Shown piece after piece: positions 42,034 through 43,218 of a stretch of 43,218 bases of DNA. Positions within the stretch are counted from its first letter, which is position 1. Each line of letters starts with the position of its first letter. This stretch comes from Gordonia araii NBRC 100433. GTDB lineage: Bacteria > Actinomycetota > Actinomycetes > Mycobacteriales > Mycobacteriaceae. The notes under the pieces are model-generated. The model was not told the origin of the DNA. It made no database searches and saw nothing but the letters and a program-made list of their open reading frames with translations. The position numbers were made by a program, and so were the translations under genes. The stretch is taken from contig NZ_BAEE01000051.1 in the NCBI RefSeq assembly GCF_000241265.1, positions 1-43,218 on the forward strand, written 5' to 3'.

Positions 42034-42608
42034 CGGGTCTCCGACTCCGTTCTGTTGAGCTCCGACTCGGTCGCCGCCTTCGGCAGTTCGAACGCGTCCG
42101 AGAAGAAGAGGGGCACCACCGTCGGATCGTCGATGCTGGTGTGGGCCTCGACGATCATGAATTCGCGCAGATCCGCCTGCGTCGACAGCCGGGGCAGGCC
42201 GCGCACGAACCGCGTCATGACCGCGTAGACGGGGAGTTCGCGGATCGCGGTCAGATCGTTGTCGTACTCCGAATGGGCCCGCCGCATCTCTTGGGTGAGG
42301 TCGGAGTAGGCCTTGCGGTCGCGGCTCGGCGGCGGCCAGAAGATGTCGCGGCCGCGAGCGCGGTTCATGTCGACGGTCTTCCACGGCGTCTGCGCATCGC
42401 GGTCGGCGGTGAGGTCGCGATAGGCGAGGACCAGATCGGTCGTCGCGGGCACCGGAGCGAAGAACTTCCAGGTGGGCAACGGCAGGCCGCACCGCCGGAA
42501 CAGGTGGTAGAGCTTGGCCTGATCGCCGGGGAGGTTGTAGACGACGGTCGCGAGAATCCAGGCCAGCAGCGCGCCGCGCGAGAGTGTCTTGACGGAGACG
42601 CCGCTCAA
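42030..42608 (-). CDS. Membrane-anchored protein of unknown function
   Basis: This 192-aa protein has one N-terminal hydrophobic segment (residues about 11-27, RGALLAWILATVVYNL) and a soluble remainder facing outside. A striking PTWKFFAPVPATTDLVLAYR lies at residues 45-64. I have no firm family name for it. The start is probably a TTG at 42608 overlapping the upstream TGA, which implies translational coupling. The tail overlaps the M23 gene. It is likely a partner of the M23 peptidase or the exporter. Confidence 0.65.
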   Translation of the reverse strand: MSGVSVKTLSRGALLAWILATVVYNLPGDQAKLYHLFRRCGLPLPTWKFFAPVPATTDLVLAYRDLTADRDAQTPWKTVDMNRARGRDIFWPPPSRDRKAYSDLTQEMRRAHSEYDNDLTAIRELPVYAVMTRFVRGLPRLSTQADLREFMIVEAHTSIDDPTVVPLFFSDAFELPKAATESELNRTESETR

Positions 42609-43218
42609 CCTTCACCGCCTGAGACCGTCGATCCGAGGCCGTTGTCGTGCCGCACGTTCTGTATCACCGCGGCGACGCTGTTCATCGCGGCCGGCGAGGT
42701 GAGCATCCCTTTCTGCCGCACCTGGCCGACCTTGACGACCGCCGACTCGGGCAGTGCGAGTTCGCCGGCCAGCGTGTGCTGATAGGCGGCGTAGCCCTCG
42801 GGGTCGGGCAGTCCGGATTCGGCGTGAACGACCAGCGTGAGGTCGGGCAGGTCGACGGGTGTCGCCGCCTCGTCGTCGCGGATCACGCGGTTGAACTCGC
42901 GTTGCGCCTGGCGCGCGTTGCGCGGGCTGTACCGGAACCTCCTGCAACGGCGCTGGACCGCTTTCGGATAGAAGCGATAGGGGCCGTCGAGCAGCTCGGA
43001 CAACGGGCCGAGGCCCAGCGCGGTCGAGAACGTGGTGATTTCGAACGAGCGGCGCAGCCTGCCGAGCGCGAACTTGTTCATCCGGACCTCCGAAACCATC
43101 TGCGGGGTGACGGCGTCGAGAAGCAGCAGGGCGTCCGGTGAGCGGCCGGCGACGAGCTGGCTGTCGGGGTCGCGGAGCGCGAGCAGTGCGGCGAACGAAT
43201 GCGCGACGACGACGATGG
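42605..43218 (-). CDS. Alpha/beta hydrolase-like protein, N-terminus outside the window
   Basis: The visible 203 residues run from the window end, starting IVVVAHSFAALLALRDPDSQ, where AHSFA stands at the nucleophile-elbow position (GxSxG usual; both glycines are alanine). LTLVVHAESG fits the strand before the catalytic acid. The expected histidine region reads VKVGQVRQKGMLTSPAAM and has no clear His. So it is an alpha/beta hydrolase fold, possibly with altered chemistry. The apparent start at 43099 is internal. It is the most upstream visible gene of the operon with the M23 peptidase and ABC exporter. Confidence 0.65.
   Translation of the reverse strand, partial: IVVVAHSFAALLALRDPDSQLVAGRSPDALLLLDAVTPQMVSEVRMNKFALGRLRRSFEITTFSTALGLGPLSELLDGPYRFYPKAVQRRCRRFRYSPRNARQAQREFNRVIRDDEAATPVDLPDLTLVVHAESGLPDPEGYAAYQHTLAGELALPESAVVKVGQVRQKGMLTSPAAMNSVAAVIQNVRHDNGLGSTVSGGEG

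Overview
The window is high-GC actinobacterial DNA with tightly packed, often overlapping genes and many GTG starts. Its core is a sterol catabolism region of the Mycobacteriales type (Gordonia, Rhodococcus, Mycobacterium relatives). I recognise close counterparts of the M. tuberculosis Rv3545c-Rv3553 block (cyp125, fadA5, a Ddn-like nitroreductase, two SDRs, echA20, ipdA, ipdB, ipdC) and of the Rv3515c-Rv3523 block (fadD19, echA19, ltp3, ltp4, a DUF35 partner). A Gordonia-like host is my best guess from gene content and repeat style; the sequence does not prove the genus.

Layout. 1-7413: acetoacetyl-CoA synthetase (cut by the window start), then the C/D-ring operon echA20-ipdA-ipdB-ipdC on the minus strand, divergent from two SDR genes across a 20-bp KstR2-type palindrome. 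7414-12591: five genes not present at this place in M. tuberculosis (a GyrA-like/GNAT fusion, a FadD, a maltose-acetyltransferase-like protein, a second CYP125-type P450 and its divergent TetR). 12592-16492: ddn-like gene, fadA5, CYP125, a SnoaL protein and a small HTH protein, with KstR-type boxes between fadA5 and cyp125. 16511-21803: an ECF41 sigma locus of the COE type (oxidoreductase, ECF41, flavodoxin, second ECF sigma, membrane protein, epimerase, AhpD/CMD-like protein). 21969-22798: a frameshifted secreted glycine-rich protein. 22971-30679: ltp3-ltp4-DUF35, a KshB-like reductase, an AurF-like diiron oxygenase, a degenerate AurF-like paralogue, a TetR and a DUF4873 protein. 30751-37535: SDR, a repeat-filled gap, divergent echA19/fadD19, an NMO-like flavoprotein, an SDR and a crotonase. 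37665-43218: a minus-strand operon of an alpha/beta hydrolase (cut by the window end), a membrane-anchored protein, a membrane M23 peptidase and two half-ABC exporters.

How it fits together. FadD19, EchA19, Ltp3/Ltp4 plus the DUF35 protein form a set suited to C24-branched (plant) sterol side chains. CYP125 and FadA5 act on the cholesterol side chain. The KshB-like reductase may serve ring opening or the adjacent diiron protein. EchA20 and IpdABC open the last two rings. KstR-like and KstR2-like boxes sit at the expected promoters. A separate 13-bp palindrome (GGTATCNGATNCC) in three promoters around the AurF/DUF4873/SDR genes suggests a local TetR regulon.

The least explained parts are the diiron/pseudo-diiron pair with its TetR motif, the double-sigma COE locus, the right-end hydrolase/M23/ABC operon, and a family of 21-22-bp tandem repeats that recurs in several intergenic gaps.
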